A DNA stretch of 64,000 nt from REEB481 sp964586595 (GCA_964586595.1 CAZPHB010000003.1:62001-126000); one strand, 5' to 3'; positions 8,543 through 17,986 are shown, counted from the first letter of the stretch. Notes: generated by a model not told the origin, from the letters alone. Made by a program: numbers and translations.

Positions 8543-8573
8543 TTGCAATCATTTAAAGAAATCTCCATATTTG
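8543..8573 (+). promoter_or_regulatory. Promoter for porP
   Basis: TTG at 8543-8545, a 20-nt spacer and CATATTTG at 8566-8573 (one mismatch to TAnnTTTG). The predicted start site is near the in-frame TTG at 8578, leaving about a 30-nt leader before the ATG at 8608. Confidence 0.45.
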
Positions 8574-8607
8574 TCGTTTGAAGCTATTGTCAAAATCTAC
8601 AAAGAAG

Positions 8608-9666
8608 ATGAAGATCAGGGAACTGGTGGCCTATGGAACTGTGTTGGCGTTGGCGGGAATTTCCCCCCTTGTCGCTCAACAGGACCCTTATTTCACGCAT
8701 TTTGCTTTCAACAAATTATTCTACAATCCTGCAACAGCAGGTGAAAGCGGAAAATGGTGTGTGAATGCAATTTCTCACCAGCAGTGGCGGGGGTACGATG
8801 ACCGTACTTTTGAATACACCACGCCGGCATTTCCCACCAAAAGCCAAATACAGACGCAAGTGGGGCCCAGAACCAGCGGTTTTGGCTTTTCAGCACCTCT
8901 GAATGGCAAGAAAGGCCAGGTGAATTTCGGTGGAATCGGCCTTTCTTATTACACCGACCGCGTGGCATACGAACTGAATACAAACTTCCGTGTAGCATTT
9001 GCCGGAGCCTTAAATATGTCTAACGGTTCCCAATTGCGCATCGGCGTGGATGCAGGGATGTTGCAAAAAGAACTTGACGGTTCTAAGTTGCGTCCGCTGC
9101 AACCCAACGATCCTTTCATCCCCAATGCCCGCCTTTCCGACCAAAAAACCACACTGAGTGCCGGTTTGATGTACCGCAACCCGAACATGAACGATTTGTA
9201 TGTTGGGGTCTCTACGACAAACCTGCTTCCTCAGGACTATGCCTACGGAACGGCAAGTGCCATCCAGGTAACTACGGTTCGCCATTTTTATGGGGTAGCC
9301 GGTATGACCATACCCAATTTCATGGGCAACGGGAATCTGGAATTCATGCCTTCCGTTTTGGTAAAATACCGAACCAAACCACAGGTTGACCTCAGCGCCA
9401 TGGTGAAAATGAACAACCTGTTTGCCGGTGGCTTGGCTTACCGAACAGAAAGCGATGCAGTTTCTGTGTTGCTGGGTTATTATGCCCGTCCTGAATTGCG
9501 CATCGGTTATTCATATGACGTCACTCTGAGCCGAATTCAAAGCGCAAGTAACGGTACCCATGAACTTCAGGTGAACTATTGCTTCACCATTCAATTACCT
9601 CCACCTCCAGATCCGGTGATCATCCTTACACCAAGACACTTAGATCGCAATAACGACATTGAATAA
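8608..9666 (+). CDS. porP: Type IX secretion system membrane protein, PorP/SprF family
   Basis: A 352-residue outer-membrane beta-barrel of the PorP/SprF family, which in type IX secretion works at the outer membrane, often with a dedicated secreted partner. It has a signal peptide (MKIRELVAYGTVLALAGISPLVAQ) and the family hallmark directly after cleavage, QQDPYFTHFAFNKLFYNPATAGE, followed by many barrel strands. The ATG at 8608 gives a standard signal peptide; an in-frame TTG at 8578 would add ten residues. It is directly upstream of gldKLMN, with a separate promoter in the gap, as in the por locus of Porphyromonas. Confidence 0.9.
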   Translation: MKIRELVAYGTVLALAGISPLVAQQDPYFTHFAFNKLFYNPATAGESGKWCVNAISHQQWRGYDDRTFEYTTPAFPTKSQIQTQVGPRTSGFGFSAPLNGKKGQVNFGGIGLSYYTDRVAYELNTNFRVAFAGALNMSNGSQLRIGVDAGMLQKELDGSKLRPLQPNDPFIPNARLSDQKTTLSAGLMYRNPNMNDLYVGVSTTNLLPQDYAYGTASAIQVTTVRHFYGVAGMTIPNFMGNGNLEFMPSVLVKYRTKPQVDLSAMVKMNNLFAGGLAYRTESDAVSVLLGYYARPELRIGYSYDVTLSRIQSASNGTHELQVNYCFTIQLPPPPDPVIILTPRHLDRNNDIE

Positions 9667-9728
9667 AATTTCGACCAACGAACAATACTTCGCTACACAG
9701 AGCGTTATTCTTCTTACAAAATCAAATA

Positions 9729-9759
9729 ATTGCAAATGTGACTAATCCAGTTATTTTTG
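9729..9759 (+). promoter_or_regulatory. Promoter for gldKLMN
   Basis: TTG at 9730-9732, a 19-nt spacer and a perfect TATTTTTG at 9752-9759, followed by GC. This is a near-ideal Bacteroidota promoter with a predicted start near 9766 and about a 29-nt leader to the ATG at 9795. It overlaps the upstream in-frame GTG at 9738, ruling that codon out. Confidence 0.65.
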
Positions 9760-9794
9760 CAGATTCACAAAAAAACACAAACAAAAAAGCTGTC

Positions 9795-11138
9795 ATGAAC
9801 AAAAGCTTTGCGAAAGTTTTGAATGGCATCAGGGAATTTGGAAAAATTCGCCTGAGCCACACGGCAAAACTAGGTATAGCCGGAACGGCGCTATTCGTAG
9901 CAGGTTGCGGCCAGCAGGACACCGGCGATGTGATTGGTGTACAGGGAAGGCGGGTATGGTTTCACCCTCAACCCTACGGCATGGTCTATGTACCTAGTGG
10001 CACGTTCCATACCGGACAGGCCGACCAAGACGTATTCTCCTCGTACATCCAACCCAACAAGCAAATAACCATTACTGCTTTTTGGATGGATGAAACGGAA
10101 ATCACCAACAACGAATACCGTCAGTTCGTCCACTTCGTTATTGATTCCATCGCGCGTTACATGGTTGATGACGATGCATTATTTATCGAAGACGAAGACG
10201 GAAACCGCGTAATCAATTATGACGTGGAACTCGATTGGGAGAAATATCGTGAGGAGTTGGAGGATATGTACTATCGTGAAAGCGAGCGCTTCCGCGGTAA
10301 GAAACAAATCGACACACGCAAATTGACTTACGTATATCAGTGGTATGATATGGTGATGGCGGCAAACCTCGACAGGGATAAATACGCGCCCAAGGACCGT
10401 GCGCAGTTCATCAAAAAGGAAAAAACCCTGGTTTACCCGGATACTTTGGCCTTTGTTCGCGACTTCACCTACAGCTTCAATGAACCACAGGCCCGCCATT
10501 ACTTCCACCATGTTAAATTCGATGATTATCCGGTGGTGGGTGTGAATTGGCACCAAGCGGTGGCGTTCAGCAACTGGCGTACCATTTACAAAAACAATTA
10601 TTGGGAATCCCTTGGGCTGCCAGTTACAGAAGACTTCAGACTTCCAACGGAATACGAGTGGGAATATGCGGCACGTGGCGGAAGAATCGGAACCAAATAT
10701 CCTTGGGGTGGTCCATACACCAGAAACGAGAAAGGTTGTATGTTGGCCAACTTCAAACCACTTCGCGGTAATTACGGTGCCGATGGAGGTGTATATCCGG
10801 TTCGCGTAGATTCATACTTCCCCAATGATTTCGGTCTGTACAACATGAGCGGAAACGTTTCAGAATGGACATCAACCACTTATGAAATCGGCAACAACAT
10901 GATTACTCATGACCTGAATGCAGAATACTACACGCGCATTCCTGAATACGGTCCTGAGGCCGCCCGTACACCAATATCACTGAAGCGAAAAGTAATTCGC
11001 GGCGGTTCATGGAAAGATGTGGCATATTTTATTGAAAATGGTGCCAGAACATTTGAATACCAGGATACCTCCAAATCTTATGTAGGGTTCCGCTGCGTGC
11101 AATCTTACCTTGGTCGTTCCAATCGCGACAAGAAATAA
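9795..11138 (+). CDS. gldK: Gliding motility/type IX secretion lipoprotein GldK (PorK)
   Basis: A 447-residue outer-membrane lipoprotein with a formylglycine-generating-enzyme/sulfatase-modifying-factor fold. With GldN it forms the ring complex on the periplasmic face of the outer membrane in the type IX secretion system. The lipobox VAGC places the lipidated Cys at residue 38, after a rather long N-region. FGE-like signatures are MVYVPSGTFHTGQ, MDETEITNNEYRQF, LPTEYEWEYAARGG, and NMSGNVSEWT with VIRGGSWKD near the end. The FGE catalytic cysteines are not evident, as expected for this structural homologue. It is first in gldK-L-M-N, 42 nt before gldL. Confidence 0.94.
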   Translation: MNKSFAKVLNGIREFGKIRLSHTAKLGIAGTALFVAGCGQQDTGDVIGVQGRRVWFHPQPYGMVYVPSGTFHTGQADQDVFSSYIQPNKQITITAFWMDETEITNNEYRQFVHFVIDSIARYMVDDDALFIEDEDGNRVINYDVELDWEKYREELEDMYYRESERFRGKKQIDTRKLTYVYQWYDMVMAANLDRDKYAPKDRAQFIKKEKTLVYPDTLAFVRDFTYSFNEPQARHYFHHVKFDDYPVVGVNWHQAVAFSNWRTIYKNNYWESLGLPVTEDFRLPTEYEWEYAARGGRIGTKYPWGGPYTRNEKGCMLANFKPLRGNYGADGGVYPVRVDSYFPNDFGLYNMSGNVSEWTSTTYEIGNNMITHDLNAEYYTRIPEYGPEAARTPISLKRKVIRGGSWKDVAYFIENGARTFEYQDTSKSYVGFRCVQSYLGRSNRDKK

Positions 11139-11180
11139 AAAAGAACATTCACTAAACACAAACAATAAAACAACACACAC

Positions 11181-11846
11181 ATGAGCAAGAGTTTCTTCGA
11201 AACCAAGAAGTGGAAACAATTCATGAACATGGTTTATGGAATTGGTGCAGCAGTAGTAATCGCCGGCGCGCTGTTTAAAATCATGCACTGGAAAGGTGCA
11301 GACATGATGCTGGTGGTAGGTATGGGAACCGAGTGCGTGATTTTTATCATCTCAGCATTCGAACCAGTTCACATGGATCCAGATTGGTCCTTGGTTTATC
11401 CAGAGTTGGCCGGTGTGGATACAGGCAAGAAACCTGATCAAAAGGTTACCAGCAACTTGACGGTAACTCAGCAGCTTGATCAAATGCTTGAAGAAGCTAA
11501 AATCGGTCCTGAATTGATCCAAAGCTTGGGAACCGGATTGAAGTCGCTTTCTGATAATGTTTCGGACATGGGTAATTTGAGCAATGCATCTGTTGCAACT
11601 GCTGAATATGCGGCAAATACACAAAAAGCTGCACGCACCATGGAAGAAATTTCAAAGAGCAACGATATGGTGAACGACTCGCTGACCTCTTTCTCCGGCG
11701 GCCTCAGCAACGTATTGAACAACCTTACTGCTTCAGAAGGAGCTACAGCTGAGTTCAAAGAAGAGCTTGGAAGGCTTAATAAGAATATTGGTAACCTGAA
11801 TACCATTTACGGAAACATGCTGAGCGCCATGGGCGGCAGCCGCTGA
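11181..11846 (+). CDS. gldL: Type IX secretion/gliding motor protein GldL (PorL)
   Basis: A 221-residue inner-membrane protein that with GldM forms the proton-driven rotary motor of type IX secretion and gliding. Two membrane helices are visible at about residues 18-36 and 40-60, joined by KIMHWKGAD. The second carries Glu51 (GMGTECVIF), the position of the conserved membrane glutamate thought to handle protons. The rest is a cytoplasmic, coiled-coil-rich tail (LDQMLEEAKIGPELIQSLGTG and on). Length and layout are standard for GldL. Genes on both sides are 42 nt away. Confidence 0.94.
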   Translation: MSKSFFETKKWKQFMNMVYGIGAAVVIAGALFKIMHWKGADMMLVVGMGTECVIFIISAFEPVHMDPDWSLVYPELAGVDTGKKPDQKVTSNLTVTQQLDQMLEEAKIGPELIQSLGTGLKSLSDNVSDMGNLSNASVATAEYAANTQKAARTMEEISKSNDMVNDSLTSFSGGLSNVLNNLTASEGATAEFKEELGRLNKNIGNLNTIYGNMLSAMGGSR

Positions 11847-11888
11847 TAGCACCACAAATCCATACTCACAGAACCAAAAGAATAAGAG

Positions 11889-13520
11889 ATGGCAGGTGGT
11901 AAAATATCAGGACGCCAGAAAATGATCAACATGATGTATCTCGTGTTGACCGCGCTCTTGGCGTTGAACGTATCCAAAGAAATTATCAGGGCGTTCAACC
12001 AGATTGAAAATTCCCTTGATAAATCGGCCAGCAACATGAATGATCGTACAAATCAAATGTTTGCTGCGTTGCAAAAGAAAGCTGAAGATCCGGCTACAGC
12101 CGCCAAAGCTGCGCCCTATTACAAGAGGGCCGGACAGGCTCGTGCTGCGTCTGAGGCGTTCATGACGTACATCAAGCAGATCAAGAAGGAATTGGAAGAA
12201 AAGGCCGGTGGCCGTAAAACCGATGACGACGGGCATGGTGCCAAATCAACAGGAAAAGCCGGTGACAAAGCGGAGCTTTCTCAAGGTGACAACATCGAAG
12301 TGCATGCCAATTACTTCATGGTAGAAAACCAGGGTTCAAGAGGCAAAGAGTTGAAAAAGAAAATCAACGATACCCGCCTTGCTTTGGTTGGATTCCTGAA
12401 TACCGACTCAACGGATGGTTGCAAGATTCCTAAAGGAATCAGAGAGGCTTATGAAGCTTCCACATCACTCCGTGCGGAAGACGGCAAGAATTCCGATGGA
12501 ACACCGCAATCATGGGAAAGCATGACATTGGAGCACGCTCCCTTGGCCGCTGTATTTGCCATGTTGAGCAAAGTGGAGAATGACTGTCGCAACCTGGAAG
12601 CTGAAGTGGTGAATGAATTGGCGAAGAGCATCGATGCCATGGATTTCAAATTCGACCGTCTTGAAGCGAAGGTCCTTTCTGCAAGTTCTTACGTTATGGT
12701 TGGAACTGCATACGAGGCAGACATCCTGCTCGTGGCAAGTAACACCAAATCCGATAACAAAATATTTGTTGGTGGAAACGCGCTCACTTTGGAAAACGGT
12801 ATTGGTAAATACAAAGTGACGCCGCAAAGTGTGGGAGAACAAACGTTCAAAGGACAAATCGTTGTTCCTGACCCGGCGGGTGGAACCAAAAACTACGATT
12901 TTGAAGGTAAGTATTCAGCCTTTAAACCGTTTGCCTCTGTAGCAGCCGACGAGATGAATCTGTTCTATGTTGGACTGGAAAACCCAATTACGGTTTCCGT
13001 GCCTGGTGTAGATCCTCGAAATGTATCGGTTTCCATGACTGGTGGCGGTAGTTTGGAGAATGTTGGCGGTGGAAAATACAAAGCCAAATTCAATACCAGG
13101 GTACCTGAGGTTTCTGTGAACGTTTCGGCCAAAATGCCTGATGGCAAACAGCAATCCATGGGCAGTACCAAATTCCGTGTTCGTAACCTTCCAATTCCTA
13201 CACTGAAGGTTGGTGCATCCATTGATGGAAGCCGTCCCGTAACACGCCAGGAACTTGGCATGCAGCGCACGCTGTTCGCCAGCATGGGTGAAAGCTTCCC
13301 ATACCAAGGTGTTAAATACAACGTAACTCAGGCAACAGTGCTCGTTGCAGCTAAAGGTCAGCCACCACGTCAGCAGTCAATCAATGGTGCCGATATCAGC
13401 AGCATTTCAGGATTGTTCTCAAACCTGAGGAGTGGTGACGTAGTTGTGTTCATGGGCGTAAGGGCTACAGGTCCGGACGGTTCACGAGCCATCAGCGGTT
13501 TGACCATCCAAATTCAATAA
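11889..13520 (+). CDS. gldM: Type IX secretion/gliding motor protein GldM (PorM)
   Basis: A 543-residue protein with one N-terminal membrane helix (MINMMYLVLTALLALNV, about residues 12-30) and a long periplasmic part made of the four-domain GldM rod: a helical first domain, then beta domains. It couples the GldL motor in the inner membrane to the GldK/GldN ring. The opening MAGGKISGRQKMINMMYLVL is characteristic of the family. A Lys/Asp/Gly-rich insertion near residues 112-135 is a local low-complexity linker. The gene is 42 nt after gldL and 20 nt before gldN. Confidence 0.94.
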   Translation: MAGGKISGRQKMINMMYLVLTALLALNVSKEIIRAFNQIENSLDKSASNMNDRTNQMFAALQKKAEDPATAAKAAPYYKRAGQARAASEAFMTYIKQIKKELEEKAGGRKTDDDGHGAKSTGKAGDKAELSQGDNIEVHANYFMVENQGSRGKELKKKINDTRLALVGFLNTDSTDGCKIPKGIREAYEASTSLRAEDGKNSDGTPQSWESMTLEHAPLAAVFAMLSKVENDCRNLEAEVVNELAKSIDAMDFKFDRLEAKVLSASSYVMVGTAYEADILLVASNTKSDNKIFVGGNALTLENGIGKYKVTPQSVGEQTFKGQIVVPDPAGGTKNYDFEGKYSAFKPFASVAADEMNLFYVGLENPITVSVPGVDPRNVSVSMTGGGSLENVGGGKYKAKFNTRVPEVSVNVSAKMPDGKQQSMGSTKFRVRNLPIPTLKVGASIDGSRPVTRQELGMQRTLFASMGESFPYQGVKYNVTQATVLVAAKGQPPRQQSINGADISSISGLFSNLRSGDVVVFMGVRATGPDGSRAISGLTIQIQ

Positions 13521-13540
13521 AAAAATTAAAAAAGCAGAAC

Positions 13541-14476
13541 ATGAACAGGCTAAAAACAGGATTATTCACCGTGTTTTCCTTGATCGGAGCAGTGACCGTT
13601 AACGGTCAGGCCAGCGGTTCCGTAACTTCCGGTTCCGGCGCAGGAGCAACAGGTGGTACTTCAGGTGAAGGCAGCGTTACGCCAATGTACGACGCACCTG
13701 CTGGTTCGCACTACGAACCTAAATGGAATTACGACCCACACGTAAGTGAAAATGTTCCTGTTCCTTATCCTTACCTCAGAGAAGGTGACGTTAAATTCCG
13801 TCGTCGAATCTGGAGGGTGGTGGACTTGCGTCAAAAGATGAACAGAGACCTTACATGGCCCGGAAATCCGTTGACAAGAATCGTTTATGAAATGGCCCTG
13901 ACAGGAAAAATCAGGCCGTATAAAGACGATTCGCTCAAAACTTGGTACACTCCGGAAGATGTAAAAAAGGTAGGTTCATACGAGGTTATTACCCAGATTC
14001 AGGATTATCGTTATCCAGGTGATGAATTCGCTGTGAAGGACACGCAATATTGGGTGAATCCGGATTTTGATAAAATTCAGAAATTCATGATTTTGGAAGA
14101 CTGGATTTTTGATTACAAACATTCGGTTTTCAAACCACGTATTATTGGTTTGGCTCCGATGCTGAAGTTCAAAACCAGCACAGGTCAGGACCTTGGTGAA
14201 TACCCTATGTTTTGGTTGAAAATGGATGATCTTCGTCCGACCTTCGCTAAAACAGAAGTATTCAATCGCTACAATGATGCCATGCGCGTATCGGTGGATG
14301 ACTTCTTCAATAACCTGCGTCTCTTTGACAGTTACATCGTAAGGCACAGCAATCAGTTCGACAGATACATAGCGGATATGCCCGAGTTCAAAGATGATGG
14401 CATTGCTGCTCTGCTGGAGAGTGACCGCATCAAAAACGACTTGTTTGTTTTTGAACACGATCTCTGGGAGTATTGA
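13541..14476 (+). CDS. gldN: Type IX secretion/gliding ring protein GldN (PorN)
   Basis: A 311-residue periplasmic protein with a signal peptide (MNRLKTGLFTVFSLIGAVTVNGQ) and a conserved body (REGDVKFRRRIWRVVDLRQKMN, LTRIVYEMALTGKIRPYKDD) that identifies GldN/PorN, partner of GldK in the outer-membrane ring. Between them is an unusual Gly/Ser/Thr-rich linker at about residues 24-45. Last gene of the motor operon, followed by a strong hairpin terminator. Confidence 0.93.
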   Translation: MNRLKTGLFTVFSLIGAVTVNGQASGSVTSGSGAGATGGTSGEGSVTPMYDAPAGSHYEPKWNYDPHVSENVPVPYPYLREGDVKFRRRIWRVVDLRQKMNRDLTWPGNPLTRIVYEMALTGKIRPYKDDSLKTWYTPEDVKKVGSYEVITQIQDYRYPGDEFAVKDTQYWVNPDFDKIQKFMILEDWIFDYKHSVFKPRIIGLAPMLKFKTSTGQDLGEYPMFWLKMDDLRPTFAKTEVFNRYNDAMRVSVDDFFNNLRLFDSYIVRHSNQFDRYIADMPEFKDDGIAALLESDRIKNDLFVFEHDLWEY

Positions 14477-14500
14477 TTTCTGCACATTTTAGAAACTACC

Positions 14501-14534
14501 AAAGCCCCGGCAATTTGTCGGGGCTTTGTTTTTT
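14501..14534 (+). terminator. Rho-independent terminator of gldKLMN
   Basis: Perfect 9-bp stem AAAGCCCCG/CGGGGCTTT (14501-14509 with 14519-14527), a 9-nt loop and a T-run GTTTTTT. The loop contains a TTTG that may serve as the -33 element of the next promoter. Confidence 0.85.
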
Positions 14535-14541
14535 ACATTTG
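14534..14541 (+). promoter_or_regulatory. -7 box for the FTCD gene, leaderless type
   Basis: TACATTTG, an exact TAnnTTTG match, ends 4 nt (CGCC) before the ATG at 14546. TTTG at 14514-14517, in the terminator loop, is 16 nt upstream, slightly short for a -33 element. A leaderless or near-leaderless mRNA is predicted. Confidence 0.5.
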
Positions 14542-14545
14542 CGCC

Positions 14546-16237
14546 ATGCTTCAAAGACTCATTGAATGTGTCCCAAATTTTAGTGAAGGACGTGACCTTC
14601 AAATTGTTGATGCCATTGTTCAGGCCATTGCTGCTCAGGGAGCTGTGAAGGTGCTCAATGTGGATCCGGGAAAAGCCACCAACCGAACGGTTGTCACTTT
14701 TGTTGGAACACCGGAGGCAGTTGTAGAAGCAGCTTTCTTAGGAATAAAGGCAGCGGCTGCACTGATAGACATGCGCAAGCATCATGGGGAGCATCCGCGC
14801 ATGGGCGCTACGGATGTTTGTCCGTTCATTCCAATCAGTGGCGTAAGTATGGAAGAAGCCGCCGCCTATGCTCAGAAGTTGGCTAAAAGGGTAGGCGAGG
14901 AATTGAATATCCCGATATATCTATATGAGTATGCCCAGGCAAATAAAGATCGAAGCAATCTGTCTGTGATTCGGGCTGGTGAATTTGAAGGCTTTGCTGA
15001 AAAAATAAAATTGCCTGAATGGAAACCAGATTTTGGTCCGGTTCAACTTCACGAAAGCGCTGGAGCAACGGTTATTGGCGCAAGAGATTTCCTGATCGCC
15101 TATAATGTAAACCTCAATACCCAAAGCACGCGATTGGCAAATAGGGTAGCCTTTGATGTACGCGAAGCGGGAAGGGTAAAGCGTGAAGGCAATCCTTATC
15201 ATGGTCCGATCGTGAAGGACGCTCAGGGTGAACCTGTGCGCATTCCAGGGAAATTAAAAGCTGTTAAGGCTATTGGCTGGTATATAGAAGAATACCAAAC
15301 GGCGCAAATCAGCATGAATCTTACGAATTACAAGGTAACTCCCTTGCATGTAGCTTTTGAAGAAACTTGTAATTCGGCAATCAGCAGAGGTTTGCGTGTT
15401 ACGGGAAGCGAACTTGTTGGTTTGGTTCCTTTGGAGCCCATGCTTGAGGCAGGCAGGTATTTTCTGAAGAAACAAGGGCTGAGTACGGGTGTTTCAGATG
15501 CAACCCTGATTCATACTGCCGTGCGTTCCCTCGGACTCGATGAATTGGGACCTTTTAAACCGGAAGAACGAATCATCGAATACGTTTTGAAAAATGCAGC
15601 AACAGAGAAATTGGTGCGCATGTCCGTTTCGGATTTCTGTGACCTTACCGCAAGCGATGCGCCGGCTCCCGGTGGCGGCAGCGTGAGCGCGCTGGCCGGA
15701 GCTTTAGGGGCGGCACTTGGTGCGATGGTGGCTAATCTTTCCGCGGTAAAGAAAGGTTGGGAAGACCGCGCCTCTGGTTTCAGTGATTGGGCGGAGCAGG
15801 GACAGTCGCTGAAGAAGCAACTGTTGTATTTGGTTGACGAGGATACCCGTTCGTTCGAAGCAGTGATGAATGCGTTCAAGCTGCCAAAGGATGCTGACGC
15901 GGAAAAGCTGGCAAGGGCTGCGGCCATTGAGCAGGCAAATGCTTATGCTGCAGGAGTACCGCTGGAAGTGATGAAAACGGCTTTCGCCTGTATTCCCTTA
16001 ATCCGGGCCATGGCTAAGGAGGGAAATCCGAATTCCAAATCAGATGCTGCCGTAGCTGCTTTGTGCATCAAAACAGCAGTGCGCGGCGCCTGGCTTAATG
16101 TATTGATTAATGCCAAAGAATTGAAGGACCGTTCGCTGGCGAGCCAACTGGTTGCGGAGGCTCAAGGCATCCTTAAAGAAAATCATGAGGCTTGCGATGC
16201 CGTTATCCTCGAAATTGAATCAAGCCTTATGGCCTGA
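14546..16237 (+). CDS. ftcD: Bifunctional glutamate formimidoyltransferase / formimidotetrahydrofolate cyclodeaminase
   Basis: A 563-residue fusion of two folate enzymes of histidine degradation. The N-terminal formiminotransferase part (about residues 1-330; begins LIECVPNFSEGRD, with DMRKHHGEHPRMGATD in the active region) transfers the formimino group from formiminoglutamate to tetrahydrofolate. The C-terminal cyclodeaminase (about 350-563; SDAPAPGGGSVSALAG) then releases ammonia to give methenyl-THF. Both halves look complete, giving the channelling arrangement known from the vertebrate enzyme and from Bacteroidota. No other hut genes are in the window. Its 3' end overlaps the convergent ABC transporter gene by 18 nt. 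Confidence 0.9.
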   Translation: MLQRLIECVPNFSEGRDLQIVDAIVQAIAAQGAVKVLNVDPGKATNRTVVTFVGTPEAVVEAAFLGIKAAAALIDMRKHHGEHPRMGATDVCPFIPISGVSMEEAAAYAQKLAKRVGEELNIPIYLYEYAQANKDRSNLSVIRAGEFEGFAEKIKLPEWKPDFGPVQLHESAGATVIGARDFLIAYNVNLNTQSTRLANRVAFDVREAGRVKREGNPYHGPIVKDAQGEPVRIPGKLKAVKAIGWYIEEYQTAQISMNLTNYKVTPLHVAFEETCNSAISRGLRVTGSELVGLVPLEPMLEAGRYFLKKQGLSTGVSDATLIHTAVRSLGLDELGPFKPEERIIEYVLKNAATEKLVRMSVSDFCDLTASDAPAPGGGSVSALAGALGAALGAMVANLSAVKKGWEDRASGFSDWAEQGQSLKKQLLYLVDEDTRSFEAVMNAFKLPKDADAEKLARAAAIEQANAYAAGVPLEVMKTAFACIPLIRAMAKEGNPNSKSDAAVAALCIKTAVRGAWLNVLINAKELKDRSLASQLVAEAQGILKENHEACDAVILEIESSLMA

Positions 16238-17986
16238 TTCCACATCTTCGCCTTCCCCAATTTGCTGCCGCCACATGGCATAATACAGGCCACCTGCCGC
16301 GCAAAGTTGCTCGTGCGTGCCCGTTTCTATGATGTTGCCTTGTTCAAGCACATAAATACGATCTGCGTGCATGATGGTGCTCAATCGATGTGCAATCAGC
16401 ACATGGATGCGGTCGCGTTTTTGGGACAGCGCCCTCACGGTATTCGTGATTTCTTTTTCAGTTAGAGAATCTAAGGCAGAAGTAGCTTCATCAAAAACCA
16501 TCAATGACGGCTTCCGCAGCAGTGCCCTGGCAATAGAAATTCGTTGTTTTTCACCTCCGGAAACCTTCATTCCACCTTCGCCAATGGTAGCGTCCAATCC
16601 TTTTTCCGCGCGCGCCAGCAGGCCATCAGCAGCAGCCAGGTGCAATGCGTCCATGAGCTCACTTTCGGTGGCCCGGGGTTGTACAAATAGTAGATTATCT
16701 CTGATGGTGCCGCTGAATAGTTGGGCTTCCTGTGTAACCAAACCCAACTGTGCACGCAATTCCATACGGTCGGTTTTGGACGCTTCAACGTCGTTTAGAT
16801 ATAAGTTTCCGGATATGGGTTTGTACAATCCAATCATCAGTTTGACCAATGTGCTTTTGCCGCTGCCCGAAGGACCAACGAAGGCCACCGTTTCTCCCTG
16901 ATGGATTTCAAGATCAATATGTTGCAGCGCGGGTCTGGAACTGTTTCTGTGCTTATAGCTTACATCCTGAAAACGCAAGCTGCGAATGGCGCCTATGGCA
17001 ACAGGATTGTCCGGTTTGGGTTCAATGGATGCCGACATGAGGTCTGCATAACGTCCTAAAGAAACCTGTGCTTCCCTCCAAGCCTGAATAAAGGTGCCCA
17101 ATTCCTGCAGCGGATTGAAGATGAAGAAGGTGTAGAACAAAAATTGCAGGTACATTCCTGCGCTGATGCGGTTCGTAAATACCATCCAGCTGAGGAACAG
17201 CAGCAAGCAATTACGCATCAGGTTTACCGTAGTTCCTTGTATGAACCCGAGTGTGCGGATACGCTTTACTTTCTCCAACTCCAGTCCAAGGATTTTTAGC
17301 GTGTTGGTGCTGATGCGTCTGATTTCCTGTTTTACCAGACCCAGACTCTTTACCAGTTCTATGTTGCGCAGGCTTTCTGTGGTTGTTCCCGCCAGCGCCG
17401 ACGTTTCACGCATGATTTTACCCTGAATCAATTTAATTCTTTTGCTCAGCATGGAGCTGCTGATACCAACCACCAACATCGCCACCAAAAACGCCGGAGC
17501 AATAAACCAGTGAACAGACAGTGATGCAATAAATACGAACATCATTCCTACCAGGCTGCTGTATATGAGGTTAATGGCCAGGCTGATCAGTCGTTCGCTG
17601 TCGCTGCGCACTTTTTGCAGGATGTTTAGGGTTTCTCCACTGCGCCGGTCTTCATAATCTTCGTAAGGTAAATCCAAAGTATGTTCAATGCCATCCATAA
17701 AAATCTTGGCACCCGCTTTCTGCATCACCACATTCACAAAATAATCCTGTAGGTTTTTGGCAATCCTGCTCACCATTGCCACGCCCACACCAATGCCCAG
17801 CCAGGCCGTAACGCCCCATAAGAACTGATCGGAGCTGTGGGTGTTTTTGGGAATCAGGTATTGGTCAAGGATATTTCTGCCAACCCAAGGATCAAGCATC
17901 GAAAATGTCTGACTGATGGTGGCCAGCAGCAAGGCCCAGGCCATGTGCTTTTGGTGAGGTTTGAGGTATTGAATTAATAACTTCAC
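16220..17986 (-). CDS. ABC exporter, fused permease-ATPase (MsbA-like)
   Basis: A 588-residue half-transporter: a six-helix export domain (about residues 15-320) followed by an ATPase with Walker A GPSGSGKST near residue 370, Q-loop LVTQEAQLFSGTI, signature VSGGEKQR near 474, Walker B LMVFDEATSALD and H-loop AHRLSTI. It works as a homodimer in the inner membrane, and the MsbA/MdlB family exports lipids, polysaccharide precursors or drugs. It is last in an operon LptF/G-like permease - glycosyltransferase - ABC exporter, only 7 nt after the glycosyltransferase, so a role in envelope glycolipid export is likely but inferred. Confidence 0.9.
   Translation of the reverse strand: MKLLIQYLKPHQKHMAWALLLATISQTFSMLDPWVGRNILDQYLIPKNTHSSDQFLWGVTAWLGIGVGVAMVSRIAKNLQDYFVNVVMQKAGAKIFMDGIEHTLDLPYEDYEDRRSGETLNILQKVRSDSERLISLAINLIYSSLVGMMFVFIASLSVHWFIAPAFLVAMLVVGISSSMLSKRIKLIQGKIMRETSALAGTTTESLRNIELVKSLGLVKQEIRRISTNTLKILGLELEKVKRIRTLGFIQGTTVNLMRNCLLLFLSWMVFTNRISAGMYLQFLFYTFFIFNPLQELGTFIQAWREAQVSLGRYADLMSASIEPKPDNPVAIGAIRSLRFQDVSYKHRNSSRPALQHIDLEIHQGETVAFVGPSGSGKSTLVKLMIGLYKPISGNLYLNDVEASKTDRMELRAQLGLVTQEAQLFSGTIRDNLLFVQPRATESELMDALHLAAADGLLARAEKGLDATIGEGGMKVSGGEKQRISIARALLRKPSLMVFDEATSALDSLTEKEITNTVRALSQKRDRIHVLIAHRLSTIMHADRIYVLEQGNIIETGTHEQLCAAGGLYYAMWRQQIGEGEDVESGHKA

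Noticed and set aside
9738..9797. Upstream GTG as a start for gldK
   Set aside because: It falls between the -33 and -7 elements of a near-perfect promoter, so it would not be transcribed. ATG 9795 gives a normal lipoprotein signal.
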